The notes beneath the pieces were generated by a model. The model saw only the letters and a list, made by a program, of their open reading frames with translations. It made no database searches and was not told the origin of the DNA. The translations under genes were made by a program, and so were the position numbers. From Boswellia sacra (taxonomy: Eukaryota > Streptophyta > Magnoliopsida > Sapindales > Burseraceae): a stretch of 64,000 bases of DNA. Location: the NCBI GenBank assembly GCA_013180625.2, contig SNVD02013573.1:7501-71500 (forward strand). The letters are read 5' to 3'. The stretch's first letter is position 1. Every line of letters begins with the position of its first letter. This document shows, piece after piece, positions 11,293-21,584 of the stretch.

Positions 11293-12337
11293 AATTCAAC
11301 TTTCCTCATGTTCGGCTTCTTTAAAAGATTTTGGTTCAAATTGAGAGACAAATGCAAAATGATTACAAAAGTTCCTAAAAGAAGATCTAGTTCTCATATT
11401 TTGTGATGGTTCACCAATAATGAGATCTTTACGGTGAGCTTTTGCATACCTCCATTCCTTTGGTAATTCCTGGGAAGAATCAATTACGTCCTCAAGTTTT
11501 TCTTGTTGAAGTTGTCATTCATCTTGGCTCTTTTCATCAAGCCTTGATTCCTTGATTTGCCTTTCTACCTCAACGATATCATCATCTAAATTCTTTGAAG
11601 CAATCACATTAGTTTCATCAAATTCAACTTGCATAGATTCTTCAATAGCAAGAGTCTTTTTGTTAAAAACTATATGCTTTACTATGGTTGGAGTAGCTAA
11701 CAAAAATTACAACATCAGCTTTTGCATCAAATTTTCCAAGGTTATCCTTGGTGTTTAAAATAAAACATTTACATCCAAAAACTTTAAGAAATCCAATGTT
11801 GGGTTTTCTTCATTTCCAAAGTTCGTAAGGAGTTTTCTTTATTAAAGCTCTAATATGGACTCTATTGATTATAAAGCATGTGGTATTAACGGCTTCGGCC
11901 CAAAAATATTTTAGCAAATTATTTTCAAGTAACATGGTCCTAGCCATTTCTTGGATAGTCCTAATTTTCCTCTCAACAACACCATTTTGTTGTGGAGTTT
12001 TAGGTGCGGAAAAATTATGTTCAAAACCATTTTCATCACAAAGATTTTCAAATGCAACATTGTCTACTTCACCACCATGATCACTCCTAATGGACACAAT
12101 AGAATGCCCTTTTTTATTTTGGACTCCTTTTACAAATTTTGAAAAAGTTTGTTTGGCCTCATTTTTAGTTTTCAAGAATAACACCCAAGTGAATCTTGAA
12201 TAATCATCCACAATAACAAAAACATAATACTTTCCACCAAGGCTCTGAGTTCTTGATGGTCCAAATAAATCCAAATGAAGTAATTGTAGAGGTTTATTTG
12301 TTGAAATAAATTTCTTTTGTTTAAAAGAAGTTCTCAC
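11293..12337 (-). pseudogene. copia integrase core and linker to RT
   Basis: The core at 12337-11810 includes LHLDLFGPSRT, YYVFVIVDDYSRFTWVLFLK, IRSDHGGE and FSAPKTPQQNGVVERK. The catalytic acids D (LDLFGP), D (RSDHG) and E (VVERK) are all present. The core then runs to KTPYELWK and breaks. The stretch 11800-11293 is the low-complexity INT-RT linker, with the acidic segment SRLDEKSQDE at its end. It inserts copia cDNA into chromosomal DNA. Its flanks are frameshifted. Confidence 0.9.
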
Positions 12338-12932
12338 TTGTTTTCCAAATTGACAAGTATCACAAATCTTATCATTTTCAAATTTTATTTTTGGAAGACC
12401 ATCAACTAAATCATTTTTAGAAATTTTTTAAATTGTGTCCATGCTAGCATGACCTAACCTTCTATGCCATAACCAAGCATCATGATTAACAATGAAACAC
12501 TTTTCTACATGATCATTAACATCAATATCAATTGTATAAATATTACCACATCTATTACCAACAAATAATGTCTTATTGTTACTAACATCCTTAATCACAC
12601 ATCTATTAGGCTCAAAAGTAACAAATATCCCTTATCACACAATTGACTAATGCTAATCAAATCATGTTTCAAACCATTAACAAGCAAAACATCTTCAATA
12701 ATAGGTGAAGAAGGGTTACCAATATCACCATGTTCGATTACCCTTCCTTTGGCATTATCACTGAATGTCACATATCCTCCTTTCTTCATGATTAATCTTG
12801 AGAATTTAGAGGCATCTCTGGTCATATGCCTTGAGCATCCACTATCTAAGTACCACTTGTGTTTGCCACTCCTTTGTTTCTACAATCAACATTCAAAGAG
12901 TAACGTTTTGGTACCCAAATGTTCTTGGGTCC
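12338..12932 (-). pseudogene. copia protease and GAG-pre-integrase region
   Basis: Around 12860-12820 the element strand encodes DSGCSRHMTRDASKF, the aspartic protease active site (DSG intact). It is followed by KKGGYVTFSDNAKGRVI and GLKHDLISISQLCDKGY at 12825-12595. A decayed zinc finger with HRRLGHAS and CDTCQFGKQ lies at 12480-12338. The frame breaks near 12595. Confidence 0.85.
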
Positions 12933-14586
12933 TTAGGGGTTAGTTATGGTACTTTTTGGAACCCATATTTGTTTTAAATTAGGATTTCTCTTAATATAGC
13001 AAGAATGCACTTTGTGTCCTTTTCTTCCACAATAAATACATGAATGATTATGATTATTCCTAGAAGATGCATAAACAAAATAGTTTTTAAAATACTTTTG
13101 ATTTTTATGAGTTTTATATCCTAACCCTCTTTTATCAAAAACACACCTTTGGTGATTAGGATTATTCATAGAATTCAAATTTTTTGTGCTTTTTGTAAAA
13201 CTATCAACAATATTTCTTAAGTCATTATTTTCCTTTTTCAAAATAACATTTTCTTTCTCCAATTTATCAAAATCCTTTTGTTTTAAAATCTCATTTTCAG
13301 TTTTTAAAAAATGTATTTGACTTTCCAAACTTTCAAAATCTTTTTGCTTTAAAATTTCATTTTCATTTTCTAAAGCTTCATTTGCATCCACCAACTCTTC
13401 TAATTGAGATAACATGATTTTTGACTTCTTTTTGAAAGCATTGATTTTTGAATTTTGTTTATCAACGTGTACATGTAAATTTTGGAATGCTTCAGGCACT
13501 TCATCATATGAAAGTTTAGGATCATAGTTTAGAATACTTACCTCATCTTCTCTTAAAGCCATGAAGCACATGTTTGCTACTTCGTAATCTTCTTCTTCGG
13601 TGGAGCTAGCCTCACCATCATCCCAATTTATGGCTTTAATTGCTTTGGATTTCTTTTGACTCTTGAAGTAAGGACAATCCATTTTTACATGTCCCGGTTT
13701 CTTGCACTCATAGCAAATGATTTGATCATTTTTCTTATCTTGCTTTGAGCTTTGCCCTTTGTACTCCCTTCTAGAATTCTTCTTGAATCCTTGGTTTCTT
13801 CTAATCATCCTTTTTAGCTTTCTTGTGATTAATGCAAGATCTTCATCATCTCCTTCGTCGTTGGACTCATCATCTTCTTTTGTTAAAGATTTGAAAGCGA
13901 TATTTTTTTTTCTTGAAATCTTCTTCATTCTCTTTCAAGGTGATTTCACGAGTCATGAGAGAACCCATAAGTTCTTCTAATGGTAGTTTGGTGAGGTCCT
14001 TTGCTTCTTGAATTGCCGTCACCTTTGGCTCCCAAGATTTTGGTAGACACCTAAGAATCTTTCTCACCATTTCAACATTAGAATAAGATTTACCAAGAGA
14101 TTTCAAACCATTGACAATATCCGTAAATCTAGTAAACATTTCAGAAATTGATTCATCCGATTTCATCTTAAAAAGCTCATAACTATGAACTAGCATACTA
14201 ATTTTAGATTCTTTAACTTGACTAGTTCCTTCATGAGTTACTTCAAGTGTGTGCCATATTTCTTGTGCCGTAGAACAAGTAGATATTCTATTAAACTCAT
14301 TTCTATCTAGAGCACAATATAACACATTCATAGCTTTAGCATTCAAACTCAATTTCTTTTTATCATCTTCACTAAACTCTTTAGGATCTTTAAGCATGCT
14401 TTCTCCCTTTTCAATTTTGGTAGGAACAAAAGGTCCTTCCAAAACAATAGACCATAAATCATAATCAAAAGATTGCAAGAAAATACTCATTCTAGTTTTC
14501 TAATAAGAGTAATCACTTCCATTGAAAAATTGAGGCCTAGAGATAGAAAGCCCCTCAACATATGAAGTTGGATTAAAAGTTGCCAT
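12933..14586 (-). pseudogene. copia gag
   Basis: It starts at the ATG at 14586-14584 (MATFNPTSYVEGLS), 40 bp after the PBS. An early stop replaces the Trp of the usual DYxYWK motif (SYSY*KTRM). The UBN2-like core runs from FDYDLWSIVLEGPF through SWEPKVTAIQEAKDL. At 13903-13911 a run of nine T (A on the element strand) coincides with the frame change from the 206-aa to the 331-aa frame. The C-terminal half has a CCHC knuckle (CYECKKPGHVKMDC), a coiled coil with three E.EILKQKDF-type repeats, and a second knuckle-like CIYCGRKGHKVHSC. It would form the particle shell. Confidence 0.9.
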
Positions 14587-14626
14587 AGCTCAAAATCGAT
14601 TAAGATTTAAAAAAAAAAGCAACCTT

Positions 14627-14638
14627 GCTCTGATACCA
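14627..14638 (-). other. copia primer binding site (initiator tRNA-Met)
   Basis: On the element strand TGGTATCAGAGC lies two bases after the 5' LTR end at 14641. This is the canonical complement of the plant initiator tRNA-Met 3' end. Confidence 0.95.
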
Positions 14639-14640
14639 CT

Positions 14641-15908
14641 TGTAGACCTAGGTATTGCAACCCAATAGGGGGGGTGAATTGGGTTTTTATTTTTATCAAA
14701 ACGGATTTAGAAAACTTTTCTTAAAAGATCAAAATTAATTCACTCTTTCTTTGAGAATAAAGGTGAAGAAGATGAGATTAGAAGTTATCAAAGATGCAAT
14801 CAAGAGAATAACAATACAAGTGCAAGTAAATGTAAGGTGGATAGGGGTAGAGAGAGTGCAAACTCAATTTACGTGGTTCGGCAAACCTTGCCTATGTCCA
14901 CGGGCTCCTAGCTCCATAAGCTGGGATTTCCACTAAGTTGTATAATTCTTTACAACTTGCTTGATGAACAATCTCACCAAGACTTTTTCCTTCAACCCTT
15001 GATAACACCATACCAAGAGTTCTTCTTGATGAACAAACTCACCCAGGCTTCTTTCTTCAACTCTTGGCAACACCACACCAAGAGTTCTCTCAAGGATAAC
15101 TTTTATCCTTTACAAGAAGATGTCACTCTCACAACAATACAAGAACAAAGAAAATATTTTTTACAACAAAAGTACAACTCTCTTCAAAGAGTAGATAAAG
15201 AATATAAAAACTCTATAAACTTGATATTTCTTTTACTTTGTTGCTTGATGGATTCTTGTTGAATGCATGGGATAAGGGCTCATTTTATACGCAAATGGGA
15301 TGAACTTAATCAAGTGAAGACACCAACTCCAAATTTTCTGCCCACCATAAAAACCGAAATCTTGTCTGCCATTTTTGTCAATGTTTCGTTTGAAATTTGA
15401 AAATTTTCAAACAAAAAAGATTTGCATAATTGGATAAGCTTTCCAACGCATCAAGAACCAAGTCATTTGGATATCTCTAGCTCAAGATATGGCCAAAACA
15501 CAATTCGGTGCTCATTTGAGTTGCTTCTATTTGTCTTTTAACTTGCATGATGATTTGGACAACCTTGCACTTGAATTTCTTTAAAACATATAAAATGTTA
15601 TAAATTGAGTAAGCTTTCCAAAGGCTCAAGAATCACGTCATTTGGACATTTATAGAGAAATATATAACCAATTAATTAAACATTGCTCATGTGTCACATT
15701 CCTTGAGTCAAACCTTGTTCTTAAACTTTGGTGCCTTTAACATGTAGTCTTCTTCTTAGCTTCAACACTTCATTTTACTAAGCCTCTTCTTGACTTTACA
15801 ATTATTTCAATGATCTTACTCTTGCACATAAATAAACATCTTAGTAAATCTCAATGAATCAATGTGTATTGCTATCATCAAAATTATTATGTAGCCTTAG
15901 GGCTAACA
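14641..15908 (-). repeat. copia 5' LTR
   Basis: 1268 bp, bounded by TGTAGACCTAGG at 14641 and GGGCTAACA at 15908. It carries the same internal 65-bp duplication as the 3' LTR. It is followed by TCAAC (15909-15913), the second TSD copy. Confidence 0.95.
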
Positions 15909-15955
15909 TCAACGTGGCAATGAATCGACTGATGTATCGGATCTTCCCAGGAAAT
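15909..15955 (-). pseudogene. Tat-1 RT/RNase H link fragment between two insertions
   Basis: A 47-bp remnant whose minus strand encodes LGRIRYISRFIATL, the conserved block that follows RGF in Tat RTs. It joins in sense to 32756 (KKEVRGF) on one side and to 8311 (TVCALVFKLLQKDQ) on the other. It includes one copy of each neighbour's TSD: TCAAC at its left end and GAAAT at its right end. This sliver proves that both large elements landed 47 bp apart in the same gene. Confidence 0.9.
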
Positions 15956-17835
15956 TGTAGAGAATGATTTTTTGAAGCTTGATGATGAAATGAAGAGCCA
16001 AAAATTTACCAAAATGCCCATAAGGGCCAAGAAGAGAAGGGTGAGAAGAAGTTGGTAAAGAGCCATGAAAATTGACATGTGACTTTGAAAAGTCATAGAA
16101 ATTAATCTAGGAGGAATCTGGTGATGAGTCATTTATCATTACAAAGCTACGGATGTCTAGTTTTCATAGAAATTTATCGATTGCAAATCAGAGTTGAATT
16201 TGAGAAGTTATATGCAATCGAAGGAACAGAGGTCTGAAGGGACTACATCAAAGGATGACAAAAAAGGAAAGGGCCAAAATGATATTGACTGGCCGACCAT
16301 CAAACAGCCGTCTGGTTATCCGAGATAGCCGCTCGGCTATTGGCTGATGGCTAACCGACTGTGAGATAGCTGCTTGGCTACTTGGAGATTGCCACCCGAC
16401 CCTTTGTGGCTTATTTTTAGAAATTTGCCTTAAAATCTTCCTTTTTCATCTTCTCCCCTACTATATAAACCACCATTCTCTCACTTTGTAATACACATAG
16501 ATTGTCGAATACAATCATCTTACTCCCTCTTGAAGACATGCTTGAGAATTTGAGAAGTTTTTTCTAGTATAAATATATTTTCAGGCATTTTATTACTCTA
16601 AACCCAAAAAGGGTACATCTTGAGAGCATAATTCTCTCCTCTCTCCCATTTTCTCTTTTATCTTTCCTACTTAGAAAAAACATGTTTAGGGTTTAATTTT
16701 ATGGTTAGAGCATGTTTAGGGTTATTATGAATTGTGCTAACCCAATTTGTTTTGCAAGATGGATAAGTATGTTAAGGTAAGTTCAATCCCCACTATATTA
16801 AAAACATGCTTAGGAATTTACTTTCTTTGTGAATGCTTAGAATCATGATAGGATAACTTGTTTAGAATCATGCTTAAGAGCACATGATTAGAATTATGCT
16901 AGAAAAATTTACTTGCTTTGATGAATGCTAAGAAATAGCATAGAATAGGTAAGAATTACCATTTTTCTCTTGAATGCTATGATTGATGATCATATGAATT
17001 AGTTTAGAATATGCCATGAATGCCATGTTAGAAATGCCATGATAATTGATATGAATTATGCTAGAACAACAATAAGTAGAATTGTCATGATAGAATTTAT
17101 CAAAATCTAGGCTAGAATGCCATGATATTAGATTATGGCTCTGTTTGGGTTATAATTTATTTATTTATGAATGTATGTATGATTGTATGATGCCATGGAA
17201 GGGGCTCAATAAACATTGAATAGACTCATATATGATGGTGAGGAATTCACTATTTGTTGAGTCTCGAATTGAATATCTTGATATACAAGAATATGCATCG
17301 TATTGAATGTTTTAAATTGTATGAATAATTAAAGTGTTAAAGTAGTATTTACTTTATTATTGAATAATGACTTTTGTAATCCTCTCTCCTTCCCCCATGT
17401 ATGATGGAAAAGTAATCTATTCTCCTACCTATTTCTTTGTATGAATATTCAACTGTTTTGATTGAATAATCACCTAACATACCTAATAAAGATGAAATGG
17501 AAATGTGTGCTTAAAATGAATAACGCTAAGCAGACTAAGTAATAAGATGACCTATTTTTTATTTGATATTTATTAAGTAGAGGCCGGATTTACATCTGGG
17601 CGGGTCGAAAGACTCATACCTAACCTCCCGAACCCATCTCTGAAGGGATGAGGGTAGTTTAGGTCCCGAAGTGAGAGATCAGATTGCCCCCATTCATTCC
17701 TAATTGAATAATTGGATGGCGACTCCTTTCTCTAGACATGCCTGTGGCTCGTTTGTGTTCCCTTAAGTCTTGAAAGAGGCTTTGACACAGTATTGTGGTT
17801 GCAAACGCTCAAGTGGGATGAAAGCCCTATTCACA
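15956..17835 (+). repeat. Tat-2 5' LTR
   Basis: 1880 bp, from TGTAGAGAATGATTTTTTGA to GAAAGCCCTATTCACA. U3 holds a conserved TCTAGTTTTCATAGAAATTTA (16151-16171), the GC-rich GGCCGACCAT block (16291-16400) and a TATA box CTATATAAAC at 16461-16470. The middle has degenerate TAGAATTGCCATG repeats (16930-17140). The end carries the family-wide GGCTTTGACACAG block. Confidence 0.92.
16461..16470 (+). promoter_or_regulatory. LTR TATA box
   Basis: CTATATAAAC lies about 170 bp downstream of the GCCGACCATCA block in U3. The 3' LTR has TATATAAACC at 31381-31390 in the same context. It probably sets the start of the element's genomic RNA. Confidence 0.65.
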
Positions 17836-17849
17836 GTGGCGGCTTCACT
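17836..17849 (+). other. Tat-2 primer binding site
   Basis: GTGGCGGCTTCACT follows the LTR end. The less decayed sister at 50278 reads TGGCGACTCCATTAGGG. TGGCGACTCC is complementary to a tRNA ending GGAGTCGCCA, and tRNA-Arg is the primer usually reported for Tat/Ogre elements. Confidence 0.8.
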
Positions 17850-18648
17850 AGAGATAAGAGAAGTTGATTACAATGGGAATGCTAAATTCTAATACCTCAT
17901 ATTGGCATAATAAGTCCTTGCATCAGTACACATTTGCACATAATGAGCACGAACTGCCTAAATTAGCCGTGTGCCATTGGCATGAGAAGTCTTTGGCTCC
18001 ATTCGACCCCTAGACAACTCATGTTGGTGTCACCACCTTTGAGCACGTATCATTAAATTGGTATAGACAGAGACCGACCCAAAGGGGCATCTCTCGCTCA
18101 AAGGGGCCCAGACCATTAGACTTTGAGACTCAAGCCCACATAAATGACTTTAAAAATTTCCAATAGGATGAATATCCAAAACCATGTTGAAATGCATGTC
18201 TATGGATGTAAATTCCCCATGATTAAAATGACACCAACTCAAAACCTCATGGAACTAGGAATGAGTGCCACATGTCAAGTTAGCCATAAGAACAAAATGG
18301 GAACATGTGCCATGAAGTTAAGGTTATCATGACATTTTGAAAACTATGTTATGATAATCATGAAGAATCTAACATCAACATGAATGTTAGAATTAGGAGA
18401 GAGAATCTTGCATTCCCACATCCCATGATGATAACTTGGAAATAAGGCCAAAAGTCCTAGGAAAAGAGACTCGACGTCACGTGTGTGGGAGGAATAAAGT
18501 TGGAAGGCTGAAAGCGTGTCTATGCCCTTGTATGAGCATGCATCATATAATGCATACATGCATACATGCATGGCATTAACACCTTTGTTTTACAACCATC
18601 ATTGCTTGGGTTAGACGAGGTGGCCGTTTGACAAGATAAAAAGATGAA
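17850..18648 (+). other. Tat-2 untranslated leader
   Basis: It aligns over its length with 50295-51092 of Tat-4 (CTTTGGCTC..TTTGACCCCTAGAC, CACCACCTTTGAGCACGTA). No open frame is conserved between the copies, so it is leader; the 62-aa frame at 18144-18332 is chance. It ends in a TACATGCATACATGCATGGC repeat just before gag. Confidence 0.7.
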
Positions 18649-19760
18649 ATGGCAGCACCTCATAACAACAATAATGAAATGGCTTAAGTGAGGGCTGACA
18701 TCATCGTACTCCAATCACAAATGGTCGAACTCATTGAAGCTTTACAAAATGGGCCCAATCACATGAACCAATCTCCATCCGAGGGTAATGGTGATGATGA
18801 TAGTGAGACTAGCCAAGGCAGAAATAGGTGGAAGAGCCTAATCAACCATGAAGAACCTGAGTCAGTCAAGTAGTTAGCTAAGGACATGGAAAAGGTCCTA
18901 TCCTTTTTGAAGAAGAAGGGGCTGAAAGGGGTCGAAGACCCAAATGACATCTTACTTATGGGAGACCAAGATTTGCCTCCAAAGTTTTACTTGCCAAACT
19001 TGCCCAAGTTCAATGGAGAGGGCAATACAAAAACACATTTGAGGCAATATGCAGCCATCATGGCACCACTCCTTTGACGAAGGAGCAGATTTTCAAATAC
19101 TTCATGCCATCCTTAGAAGACGATATAGTAACATGGTATCATGACCTTTTGAAGAGACTTTGAGAATATTAGGAGGAACTTTCTCAACAATTCGTGGAGT
19201 AGTACCACCATAATTCATGGAACTTTGAGGGATTTGGAGATGATGAGACAAAAGCCCAACGAGACTTTTTTAGAGTACTTAGTTCCTTGGAGGGCTAAGG
19301 CAGCCAGTGTTTAATGAAGCCCATAGTTTCATCAGTGACAGACTAGCGGGCTTCCCTATCAAGACCTTTGAAGACTTATATGACTCAGGCATCCAAATAG
19401 AAGAATTGGAGTCCAGACAAAAGAGAAGCAATCATAGCTACCCTAAAAAAGTCAAGGGCAGTATCACCAACCTAGTAGGCCTAGCACAAAACATTTAGAA
19501 GTGAAGGCGGTTGCCCCACAAAACGGTTCACTGATTTGGGAAGGCCCCTTTCTAAAATTTTGCAAGGTTGAGAGCCGAAGGGATATTGCAACCATTCCCG
19601 CCAAGAGAGCTTCCAAATCCATTACCAAGGAATTAGAGGCATCACAAGAAGTGTGAATTCCACCAAGTGACCGATCATAAGACTGATGACTGCACTTGCC
19701 TTCACTATGAGATCCAAAGATTTGATCAACAAGGGCCAGATTCTCGACCCAAAGACATAT
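18649..19760 (+). pseudogene. Tat-2 gag
   Basis: The start ATG is at 18649, matching 51093 in Tat-4. An early stop falls after the poly-Asn stretch; the frame then continues VRADIIVLQSQMVELIEALQ and EKVLSFLKKKGLKGVEDPND. The capsid part is LPPKFYLPNLPKFNGEGNTK, THLRQYAAIM and a damaged WYHDLLKRL. It continues at 19307 (FISDRLAGFPIKTFEDLYDS). A CX2HX4HX4C zinc-binding motif (CEFHQVTDHKTDDC) lies at about 19650-19692. Several stops and frameshifts. It would be the structural particle protein. Confidence 0.85.
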
Positions 19761-20654
19761 GAGCCCAACACAAGGAGCAACCCATTGCCCAATTACAACC
19801 AGGTGCCTCCTCGATTGGCTAATATGATTGGATCAAGCTTAACGAAAGAGCAAGTCATGAACTCTTACGAGGAAAGTAGATCGAGCAGGGTCGAGAGGAC
19901 CAAGAGAAGGGAAAGATCCAAGCTAGAACAATTCACTAGAAGTGTGGTCTCAACAAAGAAGTCTAAGGTTGAAGAGTCTAAAGAATAAAAGCCCAAGGAG
20001 ATCATTGAGAGGGTGGAAGGCGAATCTGTTCCTTTGGCGGCCAGGATTCACACTAAGAAAGGTGGATAGACTAACATTGCAGTAAAGGGAGTCAAGTGAA
20101 GCCTATAGCCCGAACTTGTGAATCTCAATGATTAAGAAGAGGAAAAATCGCCAAAAAGAAGAAAAAGAAGAAGTTAAAATAACACCCATCAAAAAGAAGC
20201 CCACGCCATCGAGCTCCTTTGCCAAGAAGTGGATGGCTAGAAAAAGGGCTAGAGAAGGCCCACCTCCTAGGAGAATCAAGGAAAAAAAGGGTAGCGAAGC
20301 TAGGAAAGGGAAGCGAGCTAAAAGTCTTGTGAGGAGAAAGAGCTTGCCTAAAAGGTGTAAAGAGGTAAGAGTTATGGGGATTTGGGATGATATCCCTAAA
20401 CTCAAGACCCTTCCAAACTTTTGGGCTGACTTTAGTAGCGATGAAGAAGAGAAATTAAGAATTGAGGGATATGAGGTAGAAACACATGGGGTGAGAGAGA
20501 GAATGTCCAATGAGTGACAAGGAGTGGTAGATTTTACCATGAGAAGGAAAAGGAGAAAACTATTGAAGAGACAGTAGAGAAAAGCAAATAAGTTGCCAAG
20601 GAAGAAGCCAGATAAGAAGAAGATGAAGTGATCAAACAACTGAAGAAGACTTAA
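19761..20654 (+). pseudogene. Tat-2 gag-protease linker, Lys/Arg-rich
   Basis: Three frames in series: NPLPNYNQVPPRLANMIGSS (19790), a basic region 20128-20517 (KKRKNRQKEEKEEVKITPIK; WMARKRAREGPPPRR), then VMGIWDDIPKLKTLPNFWAD with an acidic SSDEEEKL. The same segment exists in Tat-1 at 46705-46031 on the minus strand, so it is part of the polyprotein and not a host nuclear protein. The function of the basic stretch is unknown; nucleic-acid binding is plausible. Confidence 0.65.
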
Positions 20655-21200
20655 GTGAATGCTAGCATTTGGGATTTACTTAAATCAACCCAAAAGCATA
20701 GAAAGGCCATGGCGAAGGCTGTGGCGGAAGTAGAGATATCAATGGCTGCCACTGCTAGTGAAATGTTGACTGCCTTGACTGAAGGACAACCCAAGGGGGT
20801 AAGAGAAAAGGGAAAAATCACCTTTATTGTTGAAGATCTACCACTCGAAGGGAGGAATCATAACAAGCTATTGTTCCTCACCATAGAGATCAGTGGGATA
20901 ACATCTCCTTGAAATATGGTGGATGAGGCGTCTGTCATGAATATTATGACTATGAAGATATTACACAAATACGAAGTCAATGAAGATGAACTTGAGCCTT
21001 GCGAGATGGTGATCAAGGCTTATGATGATTTGAAGAGAAGTACCATAGGAATCTTCACAACCTTAGTGAAGACTGGGCCTATCGAATTATGATGGAATTC
21101 ACAATCCTTGATATTCCAGTCACATTTGTTGCCTTATTGGGATGAGTATGGTTCCATCCACTGGGGAGTTCTTTCCACTTTACATCAGAAAATCTGATTC
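20655..21200 (+). pseudogene. Tat-2 protease region
   Basis: NASIWDLLKSTQKHRKAMAK leads into KITFIVEDLPLEGRNHNKLL and then, after a stop, VDEASVMNIMTMKILHKYEV and ELEPCEMVIKAYDDLKRSTI. The position of VDEAS corresponds to the retropepsin D(D/N)GS loop of Tat elements. Here the Gly is Ala; in Tat-1 the same site reads VDDRS. The frame shifts near 21090. It would cleave the polyprotein if intact. Confidence 0.75.
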
Positions 21201-21203
21201 AAC

Positions 21204-21584
21204 ATGGATAGGGAGATCATAACCATTCATGTAGGCTCAATAATTGAACCAGTTGCTTTGAGTGTGAGGGTTGGAGAAATACCTTACATGGGTGACTTTC
21301 AAGTAGCCAAGATTAACGAGGTCAGCCCAATTGTTGCTAGAATAATGAAGAAACAAGGGTACTTACTAGGAACTGGGCTGGGAGGAATGGACATGGCTTA
21401 CCATGCTTCCCAGATTTCAAAGGTCAGACTTCTAAAAGAGGGTTGGGCTATGAATGCGAAGGGGGAGAAGAAGACATTAAGCCCAAAAAAGGGAGATTCA
21501 TCAAATTCGTCAAGGCCTAAGATACGAAGTATGTGGGGCCTGTTAACCATGGGTTTTCAAGGGAATGTTGAAAGTCGAATTTGA
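21204..21584 (+). pseudogene. Tat-2 G-patch-like segment downstream of protease
   Basis: An open frame carries VARIMKKQGYLLGTGLGGMD at about 21320-21380, a glycine-rich G-patch-like core (GYxxGTGLG), followed by a basic tail EGWAMNAKGEKKTLSPKKGD. The Tat-1 equivalent at about 36240-36150 (minus) has MKK, a stop, then GYLPRTRLGKNKGG. G-patches bind RNA or partner with helicases and also occur next to the protease in some animal retroviruses. Confidence 0.6.

Larger units (their letters stand above)
8312..15908 (-). mobile_element. Ty1/copia LTR retrotransposon (minus strand), complete, 7.6 kb
   Basis: Two LTRs of 1269 and 1268 bp flank a region with gag, protease, integrase, RT and RNase H in copia order (INT before RT). 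An initiator tRNA-Met PBS, a polypurine tract and a perfect 5-bp TSD are present. It is inserted in the RNase H-linking region of Tat-1. Gag and pol carry frameshifts and stops, so it is dead but structurally complete. The gag has a UBN2-like core with a long C-terminal coiled coil. I cannot decide the copia lineage (SIRE or Tork-like) without a tree. Confidence 0.95.

Noticed and set aside
12650..12943. 97-aa plus-strand frame within the copia element
   Set aside because: Shadow of protease coding on the minus strand (DSGCSRHMT).
20128..20639. Lys/Arg-rich frame as a host nuclear protein, and the 178-aa hydrophobic frame opposite it as a membrane protein
   Set aside because: The basic frame is the gag-protease linker of Tat-2, with a homolog in Tat-1 (46031-46705). 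The hydrophobic frame is its antisense shadow.
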